Assembly (NCBI GenBank): GCA_039029935.1 | Contig: JBCCFC010000656.1 | Span: 1-7,620, forward strand | Source: G039029935 sp039029935 | GTDB lineage: Bacteria; Chloroflexota; Anaerolineae; Caldilineales; Caldilineaceae | Reading direction: 5' to 3' | Length of the DNA: 7,620 nt | Shown here: one piece after another, positions 1 through 6,214 of the stretch | How the letters are laid out: every line of letters begins with the position of its first letter | How positions within the stretch are numbered: position 1 is the first letter of the stretch | Position numbers and translations under genes: made by a program | Notes under the pieces: model-generated | Database searches by the model: none | The model's input: only the letters and a program-made list of their open reading frames with translations | What the model was told of the DNA's origin: nothing

Positions 1-96
1 GAATATTTTAACGAGAACCTGACCGTCGAAATGGTTGATCTATCCGATGGCGCGGGTACATCCGCACAATTTACACTAACCAAGGTGAGTGGGTGA
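1..96 (+). CDS. C-terminal end of an unidentified protein (partial, 5' end outside window)
   Basis: The first reading frame is open from the left edge to a TGA at 94-96, giving 31 codons. The tail has a strand, a G-x-G-T turn and a second strand (DGAGTSAQFTLTK). This loosely recalls the last two strands of a GHKL/HATPase kinase domain, and compares with GDGTTFSFTLP at the end of the kinase at 2047-3186. A kinase would suit the neighbours, but 31 residues cannot establish it. The last three residues (VSG) and the stop are encoded by the first units of the tandem array that follows, so the present C-terminus seems to have been set by that array. The family remains unidentified. Confidence 0.55.
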   Translation, partial: EYFNENLTVEMVDLSDGAGTSAQFTLTKVSG

Positions 97-204
97 CACG
101 GTGAGTGGGTGACACGGTGAGTGGGTGACACGGTGAGTGGGTGAGTTATATAACCACTCACTAATCACTAATCACTAATCACTCTTCACTCTTCACTCTT
201 CACT
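84..204 (+). repeat. Two-sided short tandem array: TGA octamers then inverted TCA heptamers
   Basis: The array opens with GGTGAGTGGGTGACAC repeated exactly at 84-99, 100-115 and 116-131, plus a partial copy to 145. Read as octamers these are alternating TGAGTGGG and TGACACGG, with TGA at 86, 94, 102, 110, 118, 126, 134 and 142. After a short AT-rich centre (146-153) the polarity flips to AATCACT three times (163-183) and CTTCACT three times (184-204). The TGA at 94-96 is the stop of the upstream gene. The array therefore holds stops in all three forward frames, and the TCA half does the same for the other strand. No gene lies inside it. Confidence 0.9.
133..161 (+). other. Stem-loop at the switch point of the array
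   Basis: GTGAGTGG (133-140) and CCACTCAC (154-161) are perfect 8-base inverted repeats around a 13-base loop. They form where the TGA half of the array meets the TCA half. No T-run follows, so it is not a standard intrinsic terminator. It could slow transcription, or mark the fold-back centre of an inverted-repeat element. Confidence 0.6.
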
Positions 205-359
205 GCTACGAAAGACCTACGACGAATCGGCTATTTTTCGTAAGATATTATTTAGCTAATTGTGGTATACTGATGGCTAATGTGTGGGGAAGTCTTCCTT
301 TTTTGGAAAATTTTCCTATAAGATGAAGAGAAAACAGCGTAGAAACATAGGAAGTAGAC
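205..359 (+). promoter_or_regulatory. Leader of the hybrid kinase gene with two adjacent palindromes
   Basis: There is no gene here. Two palindromes sit side by side: GGAAGTCTTCC (288-298) and GGAAAATTTTCC (305-316), separated by six T. The first followed by the T-run looks terminator-like, but its stem is only five pairs. Possible -10 boxes are TATACT (266-271) and TATAAG (317-322), neither with a convincing -35 box at the right distance, so I do not call a promoter. The palindromes could be an operator. AGGAAG at 349-354 is the ribosome binding site for the TTG start at 360. Confidence 0.35.
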
Positions 360-2030
360 TTGTCAAACGAAGAACGTCAACAAATTGAGGTGATTGAGGC
401 TCGGTACAAACGGCGTTTGGAGCGTGAACGGTTGGCGCGTAAAGAAGCCGAGCGTTTGGCCGAGGAGAAGACGCGCGAGCTTTTTTATGCCAACCAAGAA
501 CTCCAAACTTTGACCGAGAGTTTGGAGGAAGTGGTTGAGGAGCGTACTGCGGAACTGGCTCAAGCCAAAGAGGCCGCAGAAGCCGCCAACAAGGCCAAGA
601 GTAGTTTTTTGGCAAACATGAGCCATGAACTACGTACACCACTGAATGGTATCTTGGGCTATACACAACTGCTGAGTCGGAGCAAAGAGTTGACGCAAAA
701 ACACCAAGAAGCCATCACTGTTATTCATCGTAGTGGTGAGCATCTGTTGACGCTAATCAATGACATTTTGGACATTTCTAAAATTGAAGCCGAAAAAATG
801 GAGTTGATGCCCAGCGAGGTTCATTTTGGTGAGTTCATTAACGTTATCAACGAGATAAACCGTGTTCGCGCCCAGCAAAAAGGGATTTCATATACCTATG
901 AGCCGCTCTCTGATCTACCAACGGGCGTGGTGGCGGATGAAAAGCGGTTGCGACAGGTCATCCTCAATTTGTTGAGTAATGCCATCAAGTTTACCGAGCA
1001 AGGTGGTGTGCAATTTATTCTCACCCGCAAAGAGCCGGAGGGTGAGCAAGGGGCAGGAAAGACAAGCAGACTTTGTTTTCAGGTCAAAGATACGGGTATG
1101 GGGATTCCCGCCGATAAGCTGGACGAAATTTTCCTGCCTTTCCGTCAAACGGGCACCAAGGAAATGCAACAGGAGGGGACAGGGCTTGGTCTTGCCATCA
1201 GCCGTCGCTTGGTACAGATGATGGGTGGCGACCTCCATGTAGAGAGTACGCTTGGTGAGGGCAGCACCTTCTCGTTTGAGATTGATCTGCCGGAAATTGA
1301 TTGGAAGGGGACCACATCCGACTATATACAGCAACGGATTATTGGCTACGAAGGTCCGGTACGCAAAATTCTGATTGCCGATGACAAGCAGGCCAATCGC
1401 ACGATTCTTTCCGATTTGCTGGCCCCAATGGGGTTTACGGTTGAACATGCAGTAAATGGCTATGAAGCCGTCAACACGGCCTTAGCCTTTAAGCCCGACC
1501 TGATTCTGATGGATTTGGTCATGCCTGTCATGGATGGATTTGAGGCAACCCGTCAAATCCGCAAATACGTTGAGCTGACAGGTGTCACAGTTATTGCCGT
1601 TTCGGCCAGTGTCTTTGAGATGACCAAAGAGCAGAGCCGTGTTGTCGGCTGTAATGACTATGTTGCCAAGCCCGTCGATATTGACGAACTGCTTGAGATC
1701 ATCGAAAAATATTTGGGCTTAACATGGATCTATGACACCCATGAGGATGCAGAGGACTCACTGATTGATCATAAGAACAATAATATTTTTGTAGATATTG
1801 AACATGGAGATGTGGATGCATCAGGTGAGGGACTGCCTCCATTACCGATTCAAACGGTGGAAGAACTTTATGATTTTATTATGATCGGCGATGTGGATGG
1901 CCTGCAAGCGGCCTTAACAGCAATCGAATCGATGTATCCTGGGCATAGCCCCTTTATTCAAACGGTTCGCACATTGGCCGAAGAATTCCGTCTTGATGAG
2001 ATTCAAGATATGCTTGAAGAATATATGTAA
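360..2030 (+). CDS. Cytoplasmic hybrid sensor histidine kinase (coiled coil, HisKA, HATPase, receiver, C-terminal tail)
   Basis: This is a 556-residue hybrid kinase that should autophosphorylate on His and pass phosphate to its own receiver Asp. The start is TTG at 360: an in-frame TAG lies at 348-350, and AGGAAG is well placed upstream. Residues 1-80 are a charged heptad-like coiled coil with no membrane segment and no PAS or GAF sensor. The H-box is MSHELRTPLNG with His89. The N-box Asn is 207, the G1 motif DTGMG starts at Asp244, and the G2 motif is GTGLGLAI (273-280). The receiver (about 335-450) has the acidic pair Asp341-Asp342, phosphoacceptor Asp385, Ser415 and Lys437. A tail of about 105 residues follows, with an acidic linker (451-490) and an all-helical end. 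Input probably comes from a partner, perhaps the next gene, 16 bases downstream. The catalytic motifs are all intact. Confidence 0.93.
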   Translation: MSNEERQQIEVIEARYKRRLERERLARKEAERLAEEKTRELFYANQELQTLTESLEEVVEERTAELAQAKEAAEAANKAKSSFLANMSHELRTPLNGILGYTQLLSRSKELTQKHQEAITVIHRSGEHLLTLINDILDISKIEAEKMELMPSEVHFGEFINVINEINRVRAQQKGISYTYEPLSDLPTGVVADEKRLRQVILNLLSNAIKFTEQGGVQFILTRKEPEGEQGAGKTSRLCFQVKDTGMGIPADKLDEIFLPFRQTGTKEMQQEGTGLGLAISRRLVQMMGGDLHVESTLGEGSTFSFEIDLPEIDWKGTTSDYIQQRIIGYEGPVRKILIADDKQANRTILSDLLAPMGFTVEHAVNGYEAVNTALAFKPDLILMDLVMPVMDGFEATRQIRKYVELTGVTVIAVSASVFEMTKEQSRVVGCNDYVAKPVDIDELLEIIEKYLGLTWIYDTHEDAEDSLIDHKNNNIFVDIEHGDVDASGEGLPPLPIQTVEELYDFIMIGDVDGLQAALTAIESMYPGHSPFIQTVRTLAEEFRLDEIQDMLEEYM

Positions 2031-2046
2031 CCTATAAAAGAGACTT

Positions 2047-3186
2047 ATGGATAACGAAACAACAACACTGCCTCAATTTAGTCAATCAACGATCTTGATT
2101 GTAGACGACAATCCAACAAATCTGCGTGTCCTTCTCGACTATTTGAAGAGTTTGGGCTTTAAAACGCTGATTGCCACCAGTGGTGATCGTGCCTTGAAAC
2201 AACTGGATCGATTTAAACCTGGACAAGAGCCTGATTTAATTTTGCTGGATGTGATGATGCCGGGGATCGATGGGTTTGAAACCTGTCGGCAACTCAAGCA
2301 AAATGAAAAAACGCAGGACATTCCCGTCATCTTCATGACGGCACTCTCGGACACAGCCGATAAAGTCAAAGCGTTTGAGGTGGGTGCGGTTGATTATGTC
2401 ACCAAGCCTTTCCAGCAAGAAGAAGTCCTCTCGCGCATCACGGCGCACCTCACCATTCAACACCAAAAACAAGCCCTGCGCGAGTTAAACGCCACCAAAG
2501 ATAAGTTCTTCTCCATCATCGCCCACGATCTGCGCGGTGCATTCTCTGTCCTGTTGGGTGTATCCAGTATGTTTGCCGAGGAAGGTGGCGAGATGGATGC
2601 AGAACAGGTGACAACCTTTGGCAAGCTACTCAATGAATCGGCCGAGAACACATTCAACCTCCTCGAAAACCTGCTGCAATGGGCACGTATCCAGCGTGAA
2701 CAAATTGAATTCCAACCACAAGAAGTAGACCTGAACCAAATTGTCGGTGCAACGGTCAGCCTATTGCAACACAATGCCGCGCAGAAGAATATCACGCTCG
2801 ACTATACGGTTGATCATGGCACAATGGTCTATGCTGACACCAATATGGTGCATACGATCTATCGTAATCTGATCTCTAATGCCATCAAGTTTACACCCAA
2901 AGGTGGCCGTATCACGGTTGCGACACAGCCAAAAGATGGTCAGGTCGAAAGCACCGTCACCGACACAGGCGTCGGCATGACCGAAGACCAATGCAATCGG
3001 CTCTTTCGTATTGACACGATGCAAAGCACCAACGGTACGTCTGGCGAAAGCGGCACAGGGTTGGGGCTGATCCTGTGTCACGAGTTTGTAAGCAAGCATG
3101 GTGGAGACATTATGGTTAAAAGTAAGAAAGGGGATGGCACAACATTTTCCTTTACATTGCCGATCTGTGACAAGGTGAGGGGGTGA
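2047..3186 (+). CDS. Receiver-histidine kinase protein (response regulator fused to HisKA and HATPase)
   Basis: The protein has 379 residues, with an ATG start preceded by AAAGAG. The N-terminal receiver (14-135) has Asp20-Asp21, phosphoacceptor Asp68, Thr98 and Lys120. A short helix (136-152) leads to the H-box SIIAHDLRGAF with His160, where the Pro usual after HDLR-x is Ala. The N-box Asn is 278, G1 is DTGVGM from Asp306, and G2 is GTGLGL (336-341). The LFRID stretch before G2 is usual for this soluble kinase type. There is no membrane segment. A phosphorylated receiver probably controls the attached kinase, with the preceding hybrid kinase as the likely upstream donor (inferred from order and the 16-base gap). 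The domain ends at FTLPI; the last six residues (CDKVRG) and the stop come from tandem-array units. Confidence 0.93.
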   Translation: MDNETTTLPQFSQSTILIVDDNPTNLRVLLDYLKSLGFKTLIATSGDRALKQLDRFKPGQEPDLILLDVMMPGIDGFETCRQLKQNEKTQDIPVIFMTALSDTADKVKAFEVGAVDYVTKPFQQEEVLSRITAHLTIQHQKQALRELNATKDKFFSIIAHDLRGAFSVLLGVSSMFAEEGGEMDAEQVTTFGKLLNESAENTFNLLENLLQWARIQREQIEFQPQEVDLNQIVGATVSLLQHNAAQKNITLDYTVDHGTMVYADTNMVHTIYRNLISNAIKFTPKGGRITVATQPKDGQVESTVTDTGVGMTEDQCNRLFRIDTMQSTNGTSGESGTGLGLILCHEFVSKHGGDIMVKSKKGDGTTFSFTLPICDKVRG

Positions 3187-3239
3187 CAAGGTGAGTGGGT
3201 GACAGGGTGAAGGGGTGAAGGAGTGAAGGAGTGAAGGAG
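3168..3239 (+). repeat. Array of nine TGA octamers spanning the kinase stop and the S23 gene start
   Basis: Nine uninterrupted 8-base units each begin TGA: TGACAAGG, TGAGGGGG, TGACAAGG, TGAGTGGG, TGACAGGG, TGAAGGGG, then TGAAGGAG three times. The unit at 3184 places its TGA in the frame of the upstream kinase and ends it. The TGAAGGAG units each contain AAGGAG, a full Shine-Dalgarno sequence; the one at 3226-3231 lies seven bases before the GTG at 3239. The array faces an inverted partner at 3667-3714 across the S23 gene. Confidence 0.92.
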
Positions 3240-3661
3240 TGTCAGAAGCGAAACAGAACAACAAGTTTACAATGAGTGATAAGAGGATTCGGCTTCATAC
3301 CGAGTTGTTTGTGTATCGCCGAGCGTTTGATGCGGCGATGCAGATATTTGAACTATCCAAATCGTTCCCTGTTGAGGAACGGTATTCGTTGACGGATCAA
3401 ATTCGTCGTTCCTCACGATCTGTATGCGCCAATCTAGCTGAGGCATGGCGAAAACGACGATATGAAAAAGCATTTATCAGTAAACTTTCTGATTGTGAAG
3501 CCGAAGCCGCAGAAACGCAAGTATGGCTTGAATTTGCAGTCAAGAGCGGCTACTTGGATGACAAGGATACCCGCATCATCTATGCCGAATACCACGATAT
3601 CATCGGCACAATAGTTGGTATGATAACCCACCCCGAAACATGGATAATTAACAACAACTGA
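3239..3661 (+). CDS. Four-helix-bundle protein of the S23 / 23S rRNA intervening-sequence family
   Basis: The product has 140 residues and is soluble and helical. It carries the S23 family signature (FPVEERYSLTDQIRRSSRSV then ANLAEAW, residues 43-70) and the second conserved block (SKLSDCEAEAAETQVWLEF, 81-99). The family was named from insertions in 23S rRNA and shares its fold with Avd, the accessory protein of diversity-generating retroelements; its biochemical role in free-standing form is not known. Two starts are possible. GTG at 3239 has AAGGAG seven bases upstream, inside the array. ATG at 3272 (129 residues, closer to the usual family length) has no visible binding site. I chose GTG. 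The gene lies between inverted tandem arrays. No reverse transcriptase, template or variable repeat is in the window. Confidence 0.85.
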   Translation: MSEAKQNNKFTMSDKRIRLHTELFVYRRAFDAAMQIFELSKSFPVEERYSLTDQIRRSSRSVCANLAEAWRKRRYEKAFISKLSDCEAEAAETQVWLEFAVKSGYLDDKDTRIIYAEYHDIIGTIVGMITHPETWIINNN

Positions 3662-3666
3662 GTAAA

Positions 3667-3714
3667 CTCACTCACCCCTTCACCCACTCACCCCTTCACC
3701 CACTCACCCCTTCA
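3667..3714 (-). repeat. Array of six octamers (TGA on the minus strand) holding the epimerase stop
   Basis: On the minus strand the units are TGAAGGGG, TGAGTGGG, TGAAGGGG, TGAGTGGG, TGAAGGGG and TGAGTGAG, with no interruptions. The second unit gives the in-frame TGA (3704-3706) of the epimerase gene, whose last residues Met-Lys-Gly come from the first unit. Five bases separate the array from the S23 stop codon, which sits in the small palindrome TGAGTAAACTCA (3659-3670). The array is the inverted counterpart of 3168-3239. Confidence 0.92.
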
Positions 3715-4651
3715 TCTTCTCCTGCTGGAACCACTGTGCCGTATTGCTCAATCCCTCCAACAAGCTAACCTCAGCTTCCCAACCTAGCTCATCCTTCGCT
3801 TTGCTGCTATCCAGATAGGTGGCGAGGACTTCACCCACAGGTCGCTCAATATATTCGACCTCTAGTTCATAGGCGATGACATCGCTCAACACTTCGTGGA
3901 CCATATTGATATCTGTGGGGACACCTGTGCCCACGTTGAAGATGCCCGTTGCATCGCTCTCCAGTGCCAACACATTGGCGCGGGCAATGTCACCAACATA
4001 GATGAAGTCACGCGTCTGCTTGCCGTCGCCTGTAATCTTGGTAGGCTGACCATTGAGCATCGCCCCCGTAAAAATTGCCACAACACCAGCCTCGCCCTTG
4101 CTATCTTGACGTGGACCATAGACATTGGGGTAGCGTAATGCCACATAGGGCAAGCCATAGTTTTGATGATAGAGATCAAAGTGATACTCCATGCTCAGTT
4201 TGGTTGCGCCATAGTTGTCTTTGGGTTGCGGCCAACTGCTCTCACTAAAAGGCAATTTCTCTTCGGTTTCACTATGGCCTTCGCCATAGACCGCTCCACC
4301 AGTGCTGGCAAAAACAATCTTTTGACAGTTGTGTATACGCGCCAACTCCAACAGATTGAGTGTCCCCATCACATTGACTTCGGCATATTCCTGTGGATTT
4401 GACATGCTCTCGCGGACATTGGCAAGTGCTGCCTGATGTGAAATTGCCTCAATCTTTTCATCGACAAAAATCTTGTCAAGTGCCTCTTTGTCACGAATGT
4501 CAACTTCATAGAGCGTCGCTTCCGCAGGCACATTAGCGCGATGTCCTGTGCGCAATGTATCTACGATCACGACACGATGCCCCGCCGCGATCAACGCATC
4601 CACAACATGACTGCCAATAAACCCAGCACCACCTGTCACAAGTACATTCAT
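3704..4651 (-). CDS. NAD-dependent sugar-nucleotide epimerase/dehydratase, GalE-like (extended SDR family)
   Basis: This is a 315-residue Rossmann enzyme that likely epimerises or dehydrates a nucleotide sugar using bound NAD. The N-terminus MNVLVTGGAGFIG is the GxxGxxG dinucleotide fold. Catalytic residues are Ser116/Thr117 in FASTGGAVYG and the YxxxK pair Tyr147-Lys151. The substrate domain contains RYPNVYGPRQ (173-182) and the conserved GDGKQTRDFIYVGD (208-221). The length fits the UDP-glucose 4-epimerase group, but the substrate cannot be read from the sequence and UDP-glucuronate epimerases are similar. The start at 4651 is preceded by AAGGAA at seven bases; an upstream in-frame ATG at 4693 would add 14 residues that precede the fold and was rejected. 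The gene probably follows the DUF423 gene in one transcript. Its stop lies inside a tandem array. Confidence 0.9.
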   Translation of the reverse strand: MNVLVTGGAGFIGSHVVDALIAAGHRVVIVDTLRTGHRANVPAEATLYEVDIRDKEALDKIFVDEKIEAISHQAALANVRESMSNPQEYAEVNVMGTLNLLELARIHNCQKIVFASTGGAVYGEGHSETEEKLPFSESSWPQPKDNYGATKLSMEYHFDLYHQNYGLPYVALRYPNVYGPRQDSKGEAGVVAIFTGAMLNGQPTKITGDGKQTRDFIYVGDIARANVLALESDATGIFNVGTGVPTDINMVHEVLSDVIAYELEVEYIERPVGEVLATYLDSSKAKDELGWEAEVSLLEGLSNTAQWFQQEKMKG

Positions 4652-4673
4652 TGATTGTTCCTTATTTTCATGA

Positions 4674-4700
4674 CCCGACATGCACGACTTCACTGTCGGG
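4674..4700. other. Stem-loop between the DUF423 gene and the epimerase gene
   Basis: CCCGACA (4674-4680) and TGTCGGG (4694-4700) form a perfect 7-pair stem around a 13-base loop, in the 56-base gap between two co-directional genes. No T-run follows on either strand, so an intrinsic terminator is not supported. It may be an mRNA processing or stabilising hairpin, or a protein-binding palindrome. Confidence 0.5.
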
Positions 4701-4707
4701 GAATGCG

Positions 4708-5079
4708 TTAATTATTTGCTGCCGCCAATACCAAACAGACCCAACCCGCAATAAAGGCCACGCCACCAATCGGTGTAATGGCACCAAGGATACGGATGCC
4801 TGTGAGCGACAGTGTATAGAGACTGCCTGAAAAAATGATGATACCCGCGACAAAGCACCAGCCAGCAATGACGGGTAGATTGGACTCCGGCCAGCGGTTG
4901 ATGGCAACCACAACGGCAACCAATGCCAATGCATGATAAAAGTGATAGCGGACGCCTGTCTCAAACGTCTCCAGCAGGTCCGCACTCACACGTGATTCCA
5001 AAGCATGTGCCCCAAATGCACCAATGGCAACACCCAAGCCACCAAAGATGCTGGCAAGCATAAAAAATAATCGTTCCAT
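4708..5079 (-). CDS. DUF423 family small integral membrane protein (YgdD/YwdK type)
   Basis: This 123-residue protein has four hydrophobic segments at about 4-24, 46-61, 68-89 and 97-120. It carries the motifs typical of DUF423: GAFGAHAL (20-27), YHFYHALAL (45-53), GSLYTL (85-90) and GAITPIGG (99-106). Length and topology match the family, whose function is unknown; its members sit in the cytoplasmic membrane. The ATG at 5079 has a GGAG eight bases upstream. The gene lies between the sulfurtransferase gene (171 bases upstream, filled with repeats) and the epimerase gene (56 bases downstream), all on the same strand. Co-transcription is possible but unproved, because the repeats upstream may uncouple it. 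Confidence 0.9.
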   Translation of the reverse strand: MERLFFMLASIFGGLGVAIGAFGAHALESRVSADLLETFETGVRYHFYHALALVAVVVAINRWPESNLPVIAGWCFVAGIIIFSGSLYTLSLTGIRILGAITPIGGVAFIAGWVCLVLAAANN

Positions 5080-5109
5080 GTATGATTCTCCACTTATGTT
5101 TAGAAGGGT

Positions 5110-5259
5110 TGAAAGGTTGAAGAGTTGAAAGTTGAAAGGTTGAAGAGGTCACACACTCACCCTGTCCCCCCCACACTATCACACCCTCACACTATCACAC
5201 TATCACACCCTCACACTATCACACCCTCACACTATCACACCCTCACACCCTCACACCCC
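5110..5259 (-). repeat. Two-sided tandem array between the sulfurtransferase and DUF423 genes
   Basis: On the + strand, 5110-5148 holds TGAAAGGT, TGAAGAGT, TGAAAGT (one base short), TGAAAGGT and TGAAGAGG. After a linker (5149-5171) with a run of seven C ending at 5172, eleven exact octamers fill 5172-5259: CACACTAT or CACACCCT, and a final CACACCCC. On the minus strand these read TGATAGTG or TGAGGGTG. The TGA at 5253-5251 ends the sulfurtransferase gene. In gene direction the order is TGA units, then TCA units, then the DUF423 ribosome binding site. This polarity matches 84-204, and there is no gene inside. Confidence 0.92.
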
Positions 5260-6117
5260 AACACTCTTCTCAACGGGACGGCTTCTATCATTAATCCAGT
5301 CACTCCATGAGCCAACATAGAGCTTTGCGCCAGTATAGCCGATGTGTTCCAATGCCAGCAAGTTATGGGCAGCACTGACACCAGAGCCACAGTAAAAGAT
5401 GGTCTCGTCGGTAGATTGCCCATCAAGTAATGTGTCAAAGCGCGCTTTCAACGCATCTGCGGACTGCCAGTGACCATCGCTGGTAAGATTGTGTGCAAAG
5501 AAGGCTGATTTTGCGCCAGGAATATGGCCTGACACAGGGTCCCTTGGGCTAGGCTCACCACGGAAACGGCCTTCATCTCGTGCATCAAACAGTTGATACG
5601 CGTTTGTCTCTAAATTGGCAATGACGTCATCGACGCTGGCAACCATTTCCTCGCGTACCTGTGCCACAAAAGTGCTTGCAGTACGCGTTTCTTCGCCTGC
5701 AACCGTCGGACGCTCCTCTTTCACCCACTGCCGCCAGTCACCATCCAGCAACGCCACCGCGTCATGCCCTAGCCAACGCAGCATCCACCAGAGCCGCCCC
5801 GCATACAGACCACCTGCGCTGTCATAGGCTACCACTTGGGTATGGCTATCAATGCCCCAAGAGGAAAGTGTCTCCACAAATGCCTCAACGCTGGGCAGTG
5901 GATGTCGCCCAGTCTCTCCCGTGATGATCGGTCCAGAGAGGTCTTCATCCAAGTGCGCGTAAACTGCCCCTGGAATGTGACCTGCCAAATAATGCTGCCG
6001 ACCTTGTGCGGTGTCATCTAGTGCAAAGCGGCAGTCTACAACGGCGACGTTGCCATTCGATGAGGCAAGCAGGTCAGCGAGGGCGTTTGTTGAAATTAGT
6101 GTTGTATATGTTTGCAT
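5251..6117 (-). CDS. sseA: Two-domain rhodanese, 3-mercaptopyruvate sulfurtransferase type
   Basis: The product has 288 residues, the usual length for tandem-rhodanese sulfurtransferases that move sulfur from 3-mercaptopyruvate or thiosulfate to a thiol acceptor or cyanide. The N-terminal domain (about 5-135) has VVDCRF, GHIPGA and YDSAGG, with Asp99 where a catalytic Cys would be, as expected for this inactive half. The C-terminal domain (about 160-285) has FDARDEGRFRG, GHIPGAKS and the active loop CGSGVSA with Cys243. CGSGV resembles mercaptopyruvate enzymes more than the CRKGV of thiosulfate enzymes. No signal peptide is visible, so it is likely cytoplasmic. The start at 6117 has AAGAGA upstream; an ATG at 6144 lies only about 22 bases past the predicted transcription start and has no good binding site. 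The final residues (VGV) run into the array that supplies the stop. Confidence 0.9.
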   Translation of the reverse strand: MQTYTTLISTNALADLLASSNGNVAVVDCRFALDDTAQGRQHYLAGHIPGAVYAHLDEDLSGPIITGETGRHPLPSVEAFVETLSSWGIDSHTQVVAYDSAGGLYAGRLWWMLRWLGHDAVALLDGDWRQWVKEERPTVAGEETRTASTFVAQVREEMVASVDDVIANLETNAYQLFDARDEGRFRGEPSPRDPVSGHIPGAKSAFFAHNLTSDGHWQSADALKARFDTLLDGQSTDETIFYCGSGVSAAHNLLALEHIGYTGAKLYVGSWSDWINDRSRPVEKSVGV

Positions 6118-6172
6118 GTTTTTTCTCTTTTCATTGTGAAACATGTATCTTCAAAAATTAAACTGCATTTGT

Positions 6173-6201
6173 ATTTTATCAAAGGATATTCATTTACTCA
6201 A
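6173..6201 (-). promoter_or_regulatory. Sigma-70-type promoter for the sulfurtransferase gene
   Basis: On the minus strand TTGAGT (6201-6196) and TAAAAT (6178-6173) are separated by exactly 17 bases, matching four of six and five of six consensus bases. Transcription would start near 6166, leaving a leader of about 50 bases before the ATG at 6117. It lies back to back with the promoter at 6215-6243. Confidence 0.65.
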
Positions 6202-6214
6202 TCTGAAACGCAAT

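Noticed and set aside
84..204. CRISPR-like array
   Set aside because: The units are 7-16 bases with no spacers of unique sequence and no cas genes.
915..1448. Long antisense frame inside the hybrid kinase
   Set aside because: The + strand encodes conserved kinase and receiver motifs throughout; the antisense frame has no recognisable family.
2761..3264. Antisense frame across the receiver-kinase end and array
   Set aside because: It is a shadow of the HATPase domain and of the C-rich strand of the array.
3239..3661. Diversity-generating retroelement with S23 as Avd
   Set aside because: No reverse transcriptase, template repeat or variable repeat is found; likeness to Avd is at fold level only.
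4674..4700. Intrinsic terminator after the DUF423 gene
   Set aside because: The stem is good but no T-run follows on the minus strand.
5125..5310. Open frame rich in His, Thr, Ser and Pro on the + strand
   Set aside because: It is a translation of the octamer array and of the antisense of the sulfurtransferase end, with no independent gene features.
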